Part shown: positions 61,989-64,000 of the stretch, one piece after another
Layout of the letters: each line of letters begins with the position of its first letter
How positions within the stretch are numbered: the first letter of the stretch is position 1
Source of the DNA: an uncultured Bacteroidales bacterium
GTDB lineage: Bacteria; Bacteroidota; Bacteroidia; Bacteroidales; Paludibacteraceae
Assembly (NCBI GenBank): GCA_947164985.1
Contig: CAMUYI010000006.1
Span: 53,172 to 117,171, forward strand
Length of the DNA stretch: 64,000 nt
Direction of reading: 5' to 3'
Position numbers and translations under genes: made by a program
Notes under the pieces: generated by a model
Databases searched by the model: none
Told to the model about the DNA's origin: nothing
Seen by the model: only the letters and a program-made list of their open reading frames with translations

Positions 61989-62972
61989 ATGGAATATAAA
62001 ATCAAGACAATCGGAGTACTCACCTCGGGTGGCGATGCTCCGGGAATGAACGCCGCAGTGCGCGCCGTGACACGCGCTGCCATCGCCAATGACATTCGTG
62101 TAAAAGCCATCTTCCGTGGCTATAAAGGTCTCATGGACGACGAAGTACAGGAATTCACTACCCAAGATGTGAGTGGTATAATCCAGCGGGGAGGTACCAT
62201 CCTCAAATCCGCACGTAGTGAAGAGTTCAAGACGCCCGAAGGGCGCAAACGTGCCTACAATACCCTTCAAAAAGAGCAGATTGACGCCTTGATCGTCATC
62301 GGAGGAGATGGCACCTTTACTGGCGCGCGCTTACTTGCGCAGGAGTACAATATACCCATTATAGGCGTGCCGGGAACGATTGACAACGACCTCTGGGGAA
62401 CGGACTCGACCATCGGTTATGACACCGCGCTTAATACGATTATGGAATGTGTGGATAAGCTCCGCGATACCGGCACCAGCCATGAGCGGCTCTTCCTGGT
62501 CGAAGTCATGGGACGCGATGCTGGTTTCCTTACCCTCAATGCTGCTATAGCGGCGGGAGCCGAAGCGGCTATCATCCCTGAGCGCGCCACGCTTGAGGAG
62601 CAGCTCGAAGCGGCCATCGGACAGGGGAGACGCAAACACAAAAACAGCGGTATAGTACTCGTTCAGGAGCATGCCATCCCCGGCGGAGCACAAGCTGTGG
62701 CTAAAATCATCGAGCAGGCCCATCCGGAGTATGGTACACGCGTCACGATTCTTGGCCACCTCCAACGAGGTGGTTCACCTACCGCTTTTGACCGTATCCT
62801 CGCTTCCCGTTTCGGCTGTGCAGCGGTACAAGCCCTTCTGGATGAGCAGCGCTCAATCATGGTCGGGCTCCAGAATGGAGAAGTCATCTATGTCCCGCTC
62901 ACCAAAGCCATTAAGGAGAAGAAGGATATCAAGGACGATAAATGGCAGGCACTCCAGGTGCTCAGCATCTAA
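61989..62972 (+). CDS. pfkA: ATP-dependent 6-phosphofructokinase
   Basis: A 327-residue enzyme: [51 protein letters not shown] (catalytic Asp region), and [20 protein letters not shown]. It phosphorylates fructose 6-phosphate in glycolysis. ATP use is inferred from the GGDGT form. 34 bp before the membrane protein gene. Confidence 0.94.
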   Translation: MEYKIKTIGVLTSGGDAPGMNAAVRAVTRAAIANDIRVKAIFRGYKGLMDDEVQEFTTQDVSGIIQRGGTILKSARSEEFKTPEGRKRAYNTLQKEQIDALIVIGGDGTFTGARLLAQEYNIPIIGVPGTIDNDLWGTDSTIGYDTALNTIMECVDKLRDTGTSHERLFLVEVMGRDAGFLTLNAAIAAGAEAAIIPERATLEEQLEAAIGQGRRKHKNSGIVLVQEHAIPGGAQAVAKIIEQAHPEYGTRVTILGHLQRGGSPTAFDRILASRFGCAAVQALLDEQRSIMVGLQNGEVIYVPLTKAIKEKKDIKDDKWQALQVLSI

Positions 62973-63006
62973 AATATTCATCATCAATATAAAAAATCGT
63001 ATTATT

Positions 63007-63684
63007 ATGGACAAAAGAATCAACATTATGGCGACCATCAAGGATGGCTTAGCTATCGCGCTTGTTAACTTTGTAAGCCTGATCCTCGTAACGGTTCTCT
63101 ACCTCGTTACCATCTGGATTCCGTACCTTAATGTTGGTACGACCATCGCCATGTGCTCACTCCCTGCCGAAATGGCTAAAGGCGGTGCCATCAACCCGCT
63201 CTTCATCTTCGACGACAAGTACCGCAAGAATATGGGCGAGTTCTTTATCCTCATGGCTCTTATGAGCGGCGCCATCAGTGTCGGTTTCCTCTTCATGGGT
63301 ATCCCGGGTTTGGTGATCTCCGTCGCTTGGTCGTTTGCTTCCGTCCTTTTTGTGGACAAAGACATGTCGGCTCTTGACTGCCTCCGCGAGTCCAACCGTC
63401 TCACTTACGGCAATAAATGGCGTATTTTCGGTGCAGAGTTCCTCATTGGCTTGGCGCTCGGTGTTATCTGTGGTATCATCAGCGGCCTCTTTGGTATAGG
63501 TGACATCAATTGGCTCCAGGCTATCGGAACCATCCTCAGCGTCATCCTGATCATCTTCATGGTACCCGCTATCTATGGTGTAGAGGCTTCTATCTATCGC
63601 CAACTCACTACCGGTGAGTTCCTGGATGAACCCGTAGCACCCAAAGCGGAAGCTCCGAAAGCCGAAGCTCCCAAGGCTGAATAA
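63007..63684 (+). CDS. Membrane protein with C-terminal APKAE repeats
   Basis: A 225-residue protein with six spans (AIALVNFVSLILVTVLYLVT, GIPGLVISVAWSFASVLFVD, IFGAEFLIGLALGVICGIIS, LSVILIIFMVPAIYGV). SALDCLRESNRLTYGNKWRI resembles the short loop of DUF975/GDPD-membrane-domain-like proteins. The tail is APKAEAPKAEAPKAE, a repeated pentapeptide. ATG 63007 is preferred; the longer frame lies inside pfkA. Confidence 0.7.
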   Translation: MDKRINIMATIKDGLAIALVNFVSLILVTVLYLVTIWIPYLNVGTTIAMCSLPAEMAKGGAINPLFIFDDKYRKNMGEFFILMALMSGAISVGFLFMGIPGLVISVAWSFASVLFVDKDMSALDCLRESNRLTYGNKWRIFGAEFLIGLALGVICGIISGLFGIGDINWLQAIGTILSVILIIFMVPAIYGVEASIYRQLTTGEFLDEPVAPKAEAPKAEAPKAE

Positions 63685-63745
63685 CGCGCACACACGCGTA
63701 TAGGCGCGCGCGTTCATTATATTTACATACGTACATGTGCGTATC

Positions 63746-63778
63746 AAAGGCTCTTTTCCTCGCGAAAAGGGCTTTTTT
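63746..63778 (+). terminator. Terminator after the membrane protein gene
   Basis: AAAGGCTCTTTTC-CTC-GCGAAAAGGGCTTTTTT. An alternating CG/CA-rich stretch (63685-63712) precedes it. Confidence 0.7.
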
Positions 63779-63883
63779 CGTCCAATCTCTTCAAAATGCC
63801 TAAAAATCGTCAAAAATGCCACTATTGATTTTCAATGAGTTACAAAGAAAATGCATTTTTTCTTGCATTTTTTTGCAAAAATA

Positions 63884-63915
63884 TTTGGTCATATCAAAAA
63901 AAAGCAGTACTTTTG
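63884..63915 (+). promoter_or_regulatory. Promoter leading off the right edge (tRNA/rRNA-type?)
   Basis: TTTG (63884-63887), 20 nt, TACTTTTG (63908-63915), with the same spacer as the tRNA-Glu promoter. The following TGATCTTTGA at about 63965 looks like the leader of a stable-RNA operon (inference). Confidence 0.55.
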
Positions 63916-64000
63916 CATCCGCTTTCGCTCAAAAATGGGGCACGTCCCAAAAGAGCACAAGCAATGATCTTTGAAAAGATGTCTATTCATAACAAGATTG

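Overview
This 64-kb window comes from the chromosome of a Bacteroidetes bacterium, most likely order Bacteroidales. Recurrent promoters have the form TTTG, 20 bp, then TAnnTTTG, and Shine-Dalgarno sites are weak. Gene families typical of the phylum are present: a TonB-receptor-like barrel with a DUF5689 lipoprotein, DUF1573, MCE/MlaD next to an Amidase_3, and an aryl-polyene cluster with its own ammonia-lyase. I cannot name a genus.

Layout. (1) Positions 1-8980 look like the right end of an integrated element. It holds a truncated HKD(phospholipase D)-helicase gene, a tRNA-Ala(GGC) with a tRNA-like fold beside it, small unknown ORFs, a repeat-rich possible replication origin, a 1053-residue primase-ATPase, and an XRE regulator whose divergent promoter carries a 14-bp palindrome. 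It ends in the 3' part of a tRNA/tmRNA gene (8943-8977), a likely attachment site. (2) Positions 9028-29831 form one leftward operon of 21 genes from a single visible promoter: an aryl-polyene/flexirubin-type pathway (ammonia-lyase, aryl ligase, three ketosynthases, two ACPs, ketoreductase, two hotdog dehydratases, FabI-like reductase, thioesterase, acyltransferases, methyltransferase, MMPL exporter, LolA-like carrier). (3) Positions 29954-43235 run leftward: folK, cvpA, an outer-membrane pair, asnS, dnaB, meaB, a DUF1573 gene and rel. (4) Positions 43414-47207 run rightward: amidase, mlaD-like, dnaA. The change of gene direction makes the 45.43-45.84 kb gap a candidate oriC. (5) Positions 47334-53745 hold groESL, ubiE, a Dabb protein, a barrel protein, tRNA-Glu(CTC) and dnaK. 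groES and dnaK both have sigma-54-like promoters and a similar palindrome. (6) Positions 53.8-61.4 kb are an accessory region of lipoprotein and membrane genes. They are separated by a roughly 230-bp repeat ending in a promoter and by more than twenty short palindromes whose stems differ while a GAT-N3-ATC-like core persists. (7) Positions 61401-64000 carry an unknown gene, pfkA, a membrane protein, and a promoter identical in its spaced elements to that of tRNA-Glu, reading off the right edge.

What stands out: the variable-stem palindrome array with promoter-bearing repeats, the sigma-54-like chaperone promoters, the repeat cluster next to the element's primase, and the fusion proteins and FabI-like reductase in the polyene operon. 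All function calls rest on reading sequence motifs; no database search was run.
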